Positions 1 to 11,934 of a DNA stretch of 64,000 nucleotides are shown piece after piece. The notes beneath the pieces were generated by a model. That model did no database searches, was not told the DNA's origin, and saw only the letters and a list, made by a program, of their open reading frames with translations. The stretch is taken from the NCBI GenBank assembly GCA_900074885.1, contig FJUW01000020.1, positions 488,844 through 552,843 on the forward strand, written 5' to 3'. This DNA comes from Rhynchosporium graminicola (lineage: Eukaryota; Ascomycota; Leotiomycetes; Helotiales; Ploettnerulaceae). Each line of letters starts with the position of its first letter. The first letter of the stretch is position 1. The translations under genes and the position numbers were made by a program.

Positions 1-1309
1 TTCTTAATATTCTATATATCCTTATTAGAAAAAGTACTACCGGGAGTACTACTAGCTCCGAAGATATATACTAAACTAATTAACTTACTCGTAAAATACG
101 ATATAGAAGAACTACTAGACTATTAGTATAAATAAAATATTATTAGATACTTAATAAAATAAAAGAACTACTTATATTTAGAAAATATATAAGAACTTAA
201 GTTAAGCTTTTATTACTTAGTATTACTAGCTGATTTCTATTAATAAAACCTAGATCTACTTAGAGCGAGTCTATAAAGTCGAAAGGAAGGTTAACTATTA
301 AGTCGAACGAGAGGTTAATAAGGATATTAGAACTAGAGAGTTCTACGCTTACTAACTTAATATCTTTAGGTACTTCTTCCTTTTCTTACTTCTCTTTTTC
401 TTCCTTTTCTAAAGCTTTAAGAGTATCGAGCTTAGTTATTAAGTTCAGACTAGTAGTAATTATCTTTTATTATCTTTCGTATAAGAAACGTTTCTATTTC
501 TTTAACTTTATAATTCGTATATAGAACTTAATTATAACTAAGTCTTCTTTATCTTTTAATTTTTCGATTTAGGAATCTAGACTTTCCTATTCGGAAGCTA
601 AAGGTATCTAGTTCTTTATACGAATATTATAAGATTTATTCAGATAAGCGTAATAACTATATCTAATTAGTTTAAGATCACGAGATAATATATACTCTTC
701 ATATTCCGCTTTTTTATATCTAGTATATAGTACTATAATTTTATTACTTAATTCTATTTGTTTTCCGAGTATAATATAATCGACTCGTTTAGTTAAGCGT
801 TCAGGGGGTATAATAAAAGAAGAAGATAGCTATAAGTAGTCGTCGATATTTCCTTAGTCGTACTTAAGCGTAGGGACACGCTAAGACAGAAAGGGGGATA
901 GTATTACGAACTAGTATAGTTCTTAGTACTAAAACCGTCCTAGCGCCAGAATACTAATAGTATTACCTAGTAGGGAGTATCAGATAGGTTTTAGTACTAG
1001 AAAAGAGTTAGTGCTATTAGAGGTAAGGCACTAATATAGTTATAGTATAAACTATTATAAGTGATCCAGGATCACGTGATATAATAGACTACTAGATAGG
1101 TCGCGAGAGCTTATACGCTCTATAAGATAGTCTTATACAGCTAGTATAAGGGAACGAAAGTTCTATATAAGACTAGTACTTCTGCTATTAGATAGGAGCT
1201 TCGTGCTTAAATTCATATAGTAATTAATACCTGCTTATAACATCTTAATTCTAATTAAGAACCGAACTTCTTATTTACTTTACTTTATAGCTAATACTAA
1301 CCGACGAGC

Positions 1310-3114
1310 CTATATACCGCGTACTAGTCAGAACTAGGAACGTTACACTTATCTATATGAATAGTTTCGTAGAAGTTATTAATTATATAGTTAAGTAGCT
1401 CGTTCTTCAAATAAGTCTTTCTATAATTAATCTTCCGTTGAGCTTTATAGTATTTTTTATACTAGAATATATCCTTAGCTACTTTAATTATAGAGTAGCC
1501 CTCTTCCTTTATATTAAGAACATAGCCCTTCTGATCTTATATCTTTTTCAGGATATATTAATCTTTTGAAATCTCCTGCTTTTACATATTATTTAATTTA
1601 TTTAGAGTATTATTATAACGCTTAAGGCAGCTGACAGCTCGAATAAGATCCTCACAGCGAGTAGTTCTAAGGTAAATTACTTAATAGTCGGCGTTAATAA
1701 ACGAAAGCATATAATATCGCTTATATATATCGCTACTATTCCCTATAGCGTATCTCCTCTCTTCGGGGGTAAGTGCCTCTAGTTTATATTAGTAAATCTA
1801 TATCTAGTATAAGTCACGCAGAATATCGTCTTTACTATTTAATCCTTTCCCGGATCCTCTTCGTAAGTTATACTTTTAAAGCCGTTTCCTAAAACGATAA
1901 GTATAGCTAAGATAGATAAAGTAGTACTAGTACTTTACGTAAGTTAACAATTTTGTTTCTAATATATAGACTTTAGTTAGCGAAAGCGCGATATCACGGA
2001 AAATAGGCCGTTTTACCTAGTTATTATCTTATTTTGAACGAATACGATCAGTTCCGTTTAGAATAATAAGATTATAGATCTATTATAAGGATATAAATTT
2101 ATTCTTAAACGTATTATCTACGATAGCTAAAGCTATAATAAATATAACTAGGTAGTAAATAATACTTTTATTATCACGAAATATAAACTTCTTCCTATAC
2201 AAGATTAAATAAACTAAGCATATCTTCAGAATACATATACTTATAGCTTTTTCTTTCTACCCGACTATTTAATATTTTAGAGGTTAAGAATAAGTCGTAT
2301 AGCGGGCTATCGTCCTTTTATAAGGGAAGGGAAGACTTGAAACTTAATATCTTCATATAAGAGAGATATCTTCCCTACTAACGCTATAAGCTTAGTAGAC
2401 GTATAGCTAGCGAAAATATTAATTAGGGATTCCTACACGCGGAGTCGTTTATAAGGAAAGGTCTCTTGATCACGAACCTAGAGACTATTCTAAAGAACAT
2501 ATAGATCCTCTACGTATAAAGCAGACTTATTAACTTCCGAGTCATCGAGACCGAGCGTAGGAATCTACTATAAATTTATTAGTATTATTAATTTCTTAAT
2601 AAAGATAAGTTATAAATATTACGGAGATCTGCGAGAATCCCCTTATCTATATAGCGCTTTGCTATTCGTTAGTAGTTTATACTAAGTATATGCTAGTACG
2701 TAGATATAGTTACCTGCCTCTTAATACGCGAATTTTTCTTTTCTTTCCGCTAGATAAGGAACGTCTTAAAGTCTTCCGTAGTTATACCTTTCAGGGCAGC
2801 TATTAGATCTCCCTTCCTAACCTTTCTATAATACCTGAAGTACTATAATTAGTAAGTATATAATAATAAATAATAATAGTAACTTATAATTTCTATAGCT
2901 GTTCTTCTTTTTTTATTATTACCTTTATCTTATTATAAGGGTTTACTAGATTTAGACCGGCGACTACGAACTCGGCCCTGATCTTCCGATAACGCTCGGC
3001 TTCTGAATCGAGGTTACGGTTAGAACTGTAGTCAGAGTCAGAGTTAGACTCAGAGTCCGTATCGCAATCAGAACTAGAGGCGGTGCCGGAATTACTAGTA
3101 TCAGAAATAGGCAC
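1310..3114 (-). pseudogene. RIP-degraded DUF3435 (tyrosine-recombinase-like) gene
   Basis: Read on the minus strand, the region gives recognisable but stop-riddled DUF3435 protein. The 5' end (2,893-3,114) is an intact 73-codon frame rich in Ser and Asp that contains SEAERYRKIRAEF and NLVNPYNK. Then come TTEDFKTFL and RIKRQ (about 2,700-2,780), LGLDDSEVNK and YVEDLYVL (about 2,490-2,550), NLRRGSGKGLN (about 1,840-1,875), LTPEERRYAIGN and YKRYYM (about 1,710-1,780), CEDLIRAV (about 1,640) and KINYRKTYLKNELLNYII (about 1,380-1,430). The order matches my memory of the family. DUF3435 includes the captain recombinases that move Starship elements, as well as other members. The LRRGSG arginine and the RYY tyrosine could be remnants of the recombinase active site. 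The gene is dead: stops fit C-to-T changes of Gln and Trp codons. Sequence to the left (1-1,310) is further decayed, so the full end is unclear. Confidence 0.72.
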
Positions 3115-3429
3115 CTTCTGCCTTCTCTTAGCCTGCGTTTTTCTTTCATAAGGACTCTCTACTCTAGATAAATCTAGCTAAGATATTATTTAATAGCTAT
3201 AGTAAAGAGTCCTACGCTAGGCGTGACGTCGAGGCAGCTTTTATAGTAGAGGAGATATACTGCTACTTAGTAGTAGTACTAAGGATAATATGAAAATTAC
3301 TAATTATTATAACTTTAAACTTCTTAGATAGTCAAGGACGGTATCGTCCTTAGAAGAAAATTATTTATTACGTCGTAAGGAGTTGATCCTAAGTTATAAT
3401 ACCCTTTACTGCCTATAATATTTCGTCTC

Positions 3430-3900
3430 CTTTAGCAGTTTTGAGTCTGAGTAGTAGCGTTTAAGAAATTGGAGGTGCCCCGGTGTGCGGGCAGTCTGGT
3501 AATGCGTCGATCGTGTGAGTTCATAAACCCTCGATCAGTCCTTTAAGAACGTAAAAATGTACGGGACTAGAATGGAGGATAAAGAAATCAATAGTAAGGA
3601 GGCGATAAGTAAGGAAGATAACAGGAGAAGAAGGACGGCGAGACCGATAGATTAAATGCACCCTTAACGGAGTGCCAGGGCCCCTCGTCTAGTATCCCTC
3701 CCTCGTGGTCAGCACTTACTGTACTGATGGTCATGTTTATCGAGTTGAAATAAGCGAGGGTAAATTATCGGGCTGGAAGGTACTTAGGGCGGCGTGTGGG
3801 CTAATGCGCTAGAGCTCGTAGCTTGATGCTCGACCGCCTAAGCGAGGTGGAAAGGGTAAGTAAAACAGCGATAACACTACCCCGGAAACAGGGACAGAAT
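3430..3900. other. GC-normal island inside the AT-rich block
   Basis: About 470 bases of ordinary base composition lie between the DUF3435 relic and the left LTR of the retrotransposon. I see no open frame of note, no tRNA and no repeat partner elsewhere in the window. It could be single-copy DNA that escaped RIP, or the upstream region of the DUF3435 gene. Its function is unknown. Confidence 0.5.
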
Positions 3901-4157
3901 CACTAACATCTCAATACTAGTAATAAAAGTAATATTAGTAGTTGAAATAATAATAAAACTAGATATTCTATAATATATTAATATATATTATAAATATAAG
4001 AACATTATTATATATATCTATTATAACTATAATATTATTTAAAGAAGATGATTATTATCATAATAAAAAAGAGAAGTACTTATAGTATAGCTATATATTT
4101 AGTTACTTAATTTACTTATATTACTAGAATACTACTTTGATTATAACTTACAGTTTC

Positions 4158-4425
4158 TGTAACGACACAAGACTCAAGGCGGTATATAAGTAAGAATAAA
4201 CGAGTAGGGAGGCTAAGAGCGATCTTATATAGTCTACTACGAAGGAAACAAAAAGATAAGGAAGGAAGAAGAAGAGAGATAAAGTGTAAAGCACCTTATA
4301 TATATATACTAGTACTAGTCCGATACTATACTAGGTCGGATACTAGTTCTACTAGGATACCTATGAACTTAGGCCCTATTATCTATCCTTCTTCTTATAT
4401 GATATTCAGGTGAGCTATCGTTATA
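4158..4425 (-). repeat. LTR (3' LTR with respect to the element)
   Basis: This 268-bp copy aligns end to end without gaps with 11,667-11,934. It starts TGTAACGAC on the plus strand and ends CGTTATA, where the partner has CGTCACA. GTTTC precedes it directly. Confidence 0.93.
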
Positions 4426-5557
4426 TTACTCCCCCCCTAAGAAGAGCTTAACTCTAAGCTCGGAAAGTTATAGTTTATACTAGAATTAGTCTTTATTATA
4501 ACTATTTTCATCGATATTCGCGTAATAAGCGCTAGCCGCTTTTTAGTAGTAGTAAATTCTTTATTAGGTTCTAACTAGTTATATCGCTATAATAGTACTA
4601 TATTAGTTATAGCTTCTAAATCAGGCGGTAAGTAGTATTTACTTTATCTATTTATAGTAGGAGTCGAGTTTAAGTAAGGCGTAGGATATATAAAGGAAGG
4701 GGTTTATTAATATTAGAGCCTTTCCTTTTTAACCGCGATAACTACTTTAACTTATAAGTTTATTCTCCCTAGACTACGATATAGCTCCTAGAGTAAGTAT
4801 CGTTACTAAATACTATAGTAATATAATATAATCTTATATATTAATCGACCTAATTAACTCTTCTCTTAATATAAGTAAGTTTCTTATCTTAGTTTTAAGG
4901 ATAGTCCTTAAGTGCGATATAAGGGTTTCACGGATCTATAATACTAACTCCTATAGTACTTTTACCTATTCCTACTAGTACTCTTTTAGTAGCGTATCAT
5001 ATATATTACCTGCAGTATATTCGCGCTTTCCTTAAGATAAAGTATAATAATACTCCTGCTTTAGAACTCCTATACTTATTTAATAAGCTTAACTCTAAGC
5101 TTTATAAGTATTATTCAGTATTAAAGAGTAGTTATAAGTATATAAGTTACTTAAACCTAAACGTAGTTATATATACTAACGCGTTATAGTTACTTAACTA
5201 TATTAATATAAAGTATATTATTTTATCCGGTTTACTTCCTAGCAGTAAAGCTAAAGATACGGAGCTAAATCAAGGCAGTATCGTAGCTACTTATAAGGCG
5301 ATTAATTAGATCTATTATCTTGCGAAATCTGCTACTCTTACTACTATATTAGAGATTACTACTATATAATTAGTAGAGACTTAAGCTTTAAGATATTCTA
5401 TAGAGAAAGTATTTAAGGAGTTAGAGTTTATTAAGGTAATAAGTTAAGATCTTAAATCCTTAGATACTAATATAATACTAACGTAATATAAGATCTAGAT
5501 CTTTTAATAGTAGATTCGGCGAAATCTAAGTTAATAGTATAAATAGTATTAGAGTAA

Positions 5558-5881
5558 ATAAAAGAGTTAAATAGTATTATACGGGAATTTATAAAGAAAG
5601 CTATATTTAAAGCTACGATATCTAATACTAAAGGAAAGAGGAATTTACCTTCTAGTTCAGAGATAGCGTTAGATCTAGATACTCCCGGACTTTCTCTAAA
5701 GAAGAAACCTCATAGGATTAGCTATTATACTCGGTCTACTACTAAAGCTATATTAGCAGATTTAAGTAAGGAGTTAGATATAATAGTTCTAGTTCTAGAT
5801 ATTCTAGACTTACTAGAAGTTCCGGAGAACTTAAAAGAGAAAGCTAAAGAAATAGAAATAATAAAGGAAGTAGAGTTTTAG
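5558..5881 (+). other. 107-codon open frame antisense to the retrotransposon pol
   Basis: Between the integrase relic and the left LTR, the plus strand stays open for 107 codons, with no obvious ATG, in sequence where TAA and TAG are otherwise frequent. The translation is Lys/Glu/Ser-rich and has a coding look (for example NTKGKRNLPSSSEIALD, KKKPHRISYYTRSTTKAI, VPENLKEKAKEIEI). The upstream stretch from about 5,270 also reads like RIP-damaged coding sequence on this strand. It may be an accessory antisense ORF of the element or a nested second element. I do not recognise the family. Confidence 0.4.
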
Positions 5882-6799
5882 ATATAGTATTATTATAGGG
5901 TATAATCAGGGAATTATCTTTAGTAATAAATCTTAATACTAGTAACTATAATAGCTTATTATCTTCTAAGTAACTATAGTTATCTATTCTATTTTCCTAG
6001 GCTTTAATCTATTAATCTAGTTTACGCAGAAGTCTAAGTTTACTTAAGTTAATAGTATAGAAGTCTCTAAGCTTATACGAAGTACTTATTAGATCAGAAG
6101 TATTATACTAAGTTAAGTCCGGGTTATAGCTTAGCTAACTAACTTAATACTTCAGATTACCTCTTAAGAGCTATATAGCGAGTATATCTTATAACTCCTA
6201 CTCTTCTTAAGTAGCGATAACCTCCGAGGGTAGGTTTAGTAACTCCTAGCTTAGTAATAGGTCGTCCGAGTCCTTAAAGAGTAATTCGGGGGCGAATATA
6301 TTATATATAGAGGATCCCGGGAGTAAATCTAGCTTATAGGAGTATCTGATCTTAGCTAGGACCTAGTATAGTCCTACTTAGAAGCTAGATAGCTTCTTAC
6401 TTAGCTAGTAATTCTTAAGGTTCCTTATAGAGAGAAATACCTTATCTCTAACTTCTTAGTTAATATTATACTATTTCAGGTTAGTTATAGCGCTTATCAT
6501 ATACTAAGTAGCTAGTATATTAGCTTTTATAACCTCGATAGCGGATTTAGTATATTTAGCTAAGGATTTAGTATTAGTATAATTAAGCTTCTCTTACGGT
6601 ATTAATACTATAAGTTACTTCTAATCTTAGCTATTCCGCGGTAATATACTATATTTAAGAGTATATAGCGCTATACTAATAGAATTATAAGGTAAAGTTA
6701 CTTAAGCGCGGTCTATTATTAGTAGTAGTTCGCTCTAGTTACTCTAGTAGTAATTAATAAAAGGTCTAAAGTATTAATTAATATACTAGTTTATAATCT

Positions 6800-8560
6800 C
6801 TATTTATCTATCGGTTTACTAGTAGAAGAAGATAGAGAGTTTAACTTTAACTCTAATTATATAATAAAACTCTTACTAGAAGGATAAGACTAGCTAAGCT
6901 CCTTAGTCGGATATAATTAACTTAGGAGTATATCCGAAACGATATATCTATTAGATAAATAATATCGCTATCCTACGAGTATCGATATTATAATAGTATA
7001 GTATTAATATAGAGTCTTTCCCTAGGTAGTTAATAAATACTAATATCTTATTAAATCCTTAGTTATTAAGAAAGAAGTCCTTAAAATCTATAGCTAAGTA
7101 CTATATAAGGTAGCTAAGTACTAGTAATAAGTAGAGGAATCCTTACTATTTCGTCTGTTTCAGATAAGAGTACTAGTAAGAGTAGTAATTATAAGTATAC
7201 TATTTCATGTCCGATATAAGTCCTTTCTAGTAATAATAAGTAGAAATTATTTCGGCGGTCTTATAAGCGTTTAGATAAGTAGAGGAAACTTAATTATAGA
7301 CTTCGCTAATTAAATAGGTATATAGCGAGATATAGCGTTATACGTATAGATAACTATTATAAAGTAGTAAACTATTATTAATAGTATAGCTATCTCTTAA
7401 TATATTTCGTTCCTTAGAGAACGATTCTTAGTTAAATTAGTATAGTTTCTCGATTAAATCAAAGGAGTTACGTGCGGGTTCCGGTAGCGTATTAGTCCTT
7501 AGCGATATTAGGTATATATAGCTAATTTAATTAATATAATACTTAGCTAGTTCCGTATTAATCCTAAGGTCTAAGTAATCTAAAGGTAATAAAACCCGAG
7601 ATCTATTATCCTATTTCTATTATTCTTATATCCTTAGATCTTATTCCTTATAGCTAAGGATATTAGCTTTAGTATTATCTTTACTAAACGTATATATAAT
7701 TTAAAAGTTAAATTCGGAAAGGAATTCTATCTATCTAGCTTACTTACTAGTTAGGACCTTAGAAGTTATAAAGTACTCTAAGGATCGATAGTCTATATAT
7801 ACGCTAGTATAGTATTATAGAAATATAAGTTCTAGTCTCTATTTCCGGAAAGACTTAATAATAGCGTATAGCTCCTTATTATAGATCTCTTAGTTTAGTT
7901 TATATCTATTAAGAATATAAGAGTAGAATCTAATTAGATATTACTAGTTATCTTTATATAATTAGGAGATAACTTTAGCTATTATATTATTAGAAGTATT
8001 AGTTTCTAGTTTAGTTTATAATTTAGAGACGAAATAATATAGTTTCTATATTAATAGTAGCTATTAATATAAATCGTCGAAGGACTTCTTATAATTATTA
8101 GTAAAATTCTATAGTATTATAAGCTAAGTAAGTACTAAGAGAGGTTTAGTAATAAGGCCGAAATTCCGAATAAATTAATAATAGAACTTATAGAATCCTA
8201 AGAAGGATTTTATAGCTATTACTATTTCGGGGTACTTCTAGTTTACTAATAGTATTACCTTCTTAGGATCTAGCTCGATTCCGTTAGTAATAATAATATA
8301 TCTAAAGTATTTAGTCCGAGTAATATAGAATTCGCTTTTCTTAATATCTACCTAGAGTCTAGTATCTATTAAGTATTATAATACTAATTTAATATATTCT
8401 TTATATTCCTAGAGCGTTTCTAAGTATATAAGAATATTATCTAAGTAAGCTATATAGAAATTATCTAAGTAGTCTAGTAGTATATTATTCATATATCGCT
8501 AGTATATACTTAGTCTATTATAGAGCCTAAAAAGTAGTACTTTATATTTATAAGATCCGA
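6800..8560 (-). pseudogene. Relic of reverse transcriptase, RNase H and integrase
   Basis: On the minus strand three polymerase signatures remain. Around 8,424-8,455 the reverse transcriptase core reads AYLDNILIY, where Gypsy elements have YLDD; the Asp to Asn change fits a G-to-A RIP mutation. It is followed by ETL-EYKEYIKLVL with a stop. Around 7,770-7,990 RNase H reads as FYS, EIYNKELYAIIKSF and YIDYRSLEYFI. Around 6,850-6,930 the integrase core reads PKLIISD-GA-LVLSF and EFYYIIRVKVKLS, matching the usual SDRG-FVSxFW stretch. Many stops at former Gln and Trp codons make it non-functional. Confidence 0.85.
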
Positions 8561-10039
8561 AGCAGGTTCAGAAGATAATATACTCCTCGGATTTAGGGTC
8601 TATATAAATATAATTAAATACTACTCGGATATCTAGTTTAGTAAAGATTACTACTTTAGATATATAAGTTAAGAGCTTATCGATCTTAGGTATTAAGTAG
8701 GAATCCTTTCGAGTGATCGTATTAAGCTTATAATAGTCGATATAGAAGCGTAATCCTTTATCAGCTTTCTTAATAAATAATATAAGTAATATAAAAGGAC
8801 TTTAGCTAGATTCGATAAATCCCTTATCTAAGTTCTCTATAAAGTACTCCTTAGTTACTTATAGTTCGTCTATAGATTACTAATACAGAGGCGAATATAC
8901 GTTAAGTAATAGTTCTTCTAGAATAATTTTATAATTATATAAGCGATATAATAAAAGAATATTAGAATCCTGCTTAAAAAAGGCTTCCTTAAGAGTATAG
9001 TATTATTCCGATAGCTTTTCAGCTACAAGTCGTTCGGTATCAGGATCCTTAGGAGAATCGCTATTTAGATAGTCTTATAAGAGGCGGTCTATCTTATAAA
9101 TACTAATAAAGAATAATTTAGAGCTTTTATATTTTAAATTAAAATAAAAAGCTATAATACTAATTTTATAAATCAGAACCGGTTTTTAGATCCTTAGAGG
9201 TTAAGAGGAGTACTTATAATAGGGTTTCGGCGTAAGTACCTTTCTCGATAAATTCAGAGCAGGAAAGAGTTCGGATTCCTTAGTAATAAGCGGAAATAAG
9301 TTAAATAATAAGGATAATATATTAATATATTATATTATAACTATTTAGTATAATCGCTATTAGTCTAGCTAGTTTATAGCTAAGTCCCGCGCGTTAGTAT
9401 CGATTTAGTAAGATTAATTAATATTAAGTTTATAAAGTAATAGAGTTATAATTATCTCCTTATTATATCAGAAGGTAGCTAGATAGCGTTCCGGCTATAG
9501 AAGCTTATAGTAGAGCGTATCTAGCTTAACTTGAAATCGTCGTATCTATTTAATATTAATAATTATATCTTACTATTCTAAATTAAAGAGAATAAAAAGG
9601 TAATTATAAATACGCTTACTATTAATAGAAAAGTATAAACGTATAAAATAAGTAATATAAGTTCTAATAGACTATTAGAACCTACGTATTAGAATAGAAT
9701 AGGGTAGTAGCTCGATTTTAATACTAAGAGCTCCTAATAGTCGTCCAGTAAGAGTGCGATTAATAAATAGATAACTATTCGCTCCGGTATTAATTAAGCT
9801 ACTTATAGAGACTCCTAGTCCGTTTATACTAACTATAATTAGGTATATAAATTACTTACCTCCTATTAGGGAGTTAAAGTCTAGATTAGAGAGATTATAC
9901 TTATATAGACTTAGGAAAGAGTTTTTACTTAAGACTTATTATTTCCCTCTAGTATTAGTCTAGATTCGGAGAGTATATCTTCTATTACTTCTTTAGTTAC
10001 TTAATCCTCTTCTAGAAATTTATCGATTAATTAAACTTT

Positions 10040-10095
10040 AAGCGAGTTAAAGTAGTCTAGCTTAATATAACTAAGCTATCTATAACTATAATACC
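10040..10095 (-). pseudogene. RIP-converted CCHC zinc knuckle of gag
   Basis: The minus strand reads YYSYR-LSYIKLDY. If the tyrosines come from Cys and His codons by single transitions (TGT to TAT, CAT to TAT), the spacing becomes exactly C-X2-C-X4-H-X4-C, the retroviral nucleocapsid knuckle. Its position on the 5' side of the reverse transcriptase is where gag should end. The conversion is an inference. Confidence 0.55.
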
Positions 10096-11666
10096 TAAGG
10101 AGTTCTCTAGTCGAGGTAATAGGGCGTTTTAGCGCGGAGGGAGTACTAGACTATATCAGAGTAGAAGTACGTATATATAATATAGGAGTAGTGTATTAAG
10201 AGGCTAAGCTTAAGGACTAGTAAGGAGTAGAACTAATAGAAGTTATAATAGTAATAATAAGCTTATAGTGCTATACTAGGGTAGTAGCTTTCTCGGGATA
10301 GGTATATTCTAAGTTATAGCGATATTCGGTATTAAAAGAAAGTAAGAATCTAACTATAGAAGCGTAGTCCTTATTCTATATTAATTTAATAATAAGAGTT
10401 AAAGCGCGTAAGAATAGTATAATCTTATCTTATATATAGAAGAACTACTTCTTCTTTTTAACTTTACTTTAGATAGTAGCGCTTTAAAATCGATTACGAA
10501 ACTCAGCGAAAGTCTCGCGTATATAGCGAGGTTATTATATTTCTAAGTAATAGAAAGCGTTATAGTAATTATCTTCTTCTAATCTAATAAGGAAGTTCTT
10601 TTCTAATAAGGAGATTATTTTATTACTAGTCTTAAACTCGTTAGCGAGATACTAAAGTATAAGATACTCCTTAGCTAATCTAGTAACTAGTCCTTATATA
10701 AGAACGCGCCAGGAGAAGTCTATAAGGTAATAGTTAGCGTTTATAGCTAGCTAGTCTCGTATTAATACTCTCTATTAGAGGAAAGTAAGGTCTAACCTAT
10801 TATCTAAGGGCAGGATCTTCTTAGTAAGATAAGACTTCCTAAGGCGGAACTCTACTGATTTAGCGCTAGGGGAAGGAGATAGTTTATTAGGAATAATATC
10901 CTCTCTCTTAGTACTACGTATTAGAATAGAGTTTATTAGCTTATTAAACTCCGCTATACGCAGAGATTATAATATTAGTTCTAGTAGAAGAGTTAAAGAT
11001 AAGCGAGAGACCCTTATAAGGAACTTATCTTATATAGAGATTAGTCTATCTATAGTATCTTCTAGAGAGTTATTCTTCTCTTCTTAGTCCGCTAATTATT
11101 ATAAGAGAGAATAGATCAGGTTCGAGTTACCTATAATAATAAGAGTACTTAGTAATTATACTCCTAGTAAATTTCGCTTTTATTTTCCTTTCCTTCTTAG
11201 TTAATACTTCCTTAATAAGGTATTAATATTCTCTAAGGTAAGAGATATTTAGAGTAAGGAAAGATATAATAGATTAGGTTCAGAAGTAGAGCAGGAGGGG
11301 TCGCGTTAAGTCCCCCTAGAACTAGAGAGGTCTCTAGTTTATTAGTTAGGAGCTATTCCGATAGCTTAAAAAAGAGTATATTAGAGCTATTTCAGTAGTA
11401 ATACGTAGAAGTTAAAGTTCTAAGGTATTTATTATACTTTCTTCAAAATCTATTTATAATTCCTTTATACTAAGAGAGTTATTAAAAGAGCGTTAGCGAA
11501 GACCTCCTCTATTATACTATTTATAATAAGCTAAATTAAACCCTAATTTATAGTTATCCGAGAGATCTCTAGTATCTCGGCTATATATAAGTAGTTATCG
11601 AATAACTAACTTAGTAATAAGATATTATAATAAGCTATCTCCGGCTATCTTAATCTTTTTATTTAA

Positions 11667-11934
11667 TATAACGATATAAGACTTAAGGCGATATATAAGT
11701 AAGAATAAATAAGTAGGGAGGCTAAGAGCGATCTTATATAGTCTACTACGAAGGAAACAAAAAGATAAGGAAAGAAGAAGAAAAGAGATAGAGTATAAAG
11801 CATCTTATATATATATACTAGTACTAGTCCGATACTATACCGGGTCAGATACTAGTTCTGCCGGGATACCTATGAACTTAGGCCCTGTTATCTATCCTTC
11901 TTCTCATATGATATTCAGGTAAGCTATCGTCACA
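11667..11934 (-). repeat. LTR (5' LTR with respect to the element)
   Basis: This is the partner of 4,158-4,425: the same length, with only transition differences. It ends CGTCACA and is followed by the target duplication GTTTC at 11,935-11,939. Confidence 0.93.

Larger units (their letters stand above)
4158..11934 (-). mobile_element. Ty3/Gypsy LTR retrotransposon, complete but RIP-inactivated
   Basis: The element is 7,777 bp long, bounded by two 268-bp LTRs (4,158-4,425 and 11,667-11,934). It is flanked by a perfect 5-bp target duplication, GTTTC, at 4,153-4,157 and 11,935-11,939. The LTRs begin TG and end CA in the less mutated copy of each end. Coding relics lie on the minus strand in the order gag zinc knuckle, reverse transcriptase, RNase H, integrase, which is the Ty3/Gypsy order. 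Just inside the left LTR a run of C (4,431-4,437) reads as a G-rich polypurine tract on the minus strand, which agrees with that orientation. I count about 23 differences between the LTRs, all transitions and no indels, as expected from RIP rather than age alone. No protein could be made from pol. Confidence 0.93.

Noticed and set aside
2964..3149. Minus-strand frame of 61 codons
   Set aside because: It overlaps the Ser/Asp-rich DUF3435 frame in another phase and is a shadow of it.
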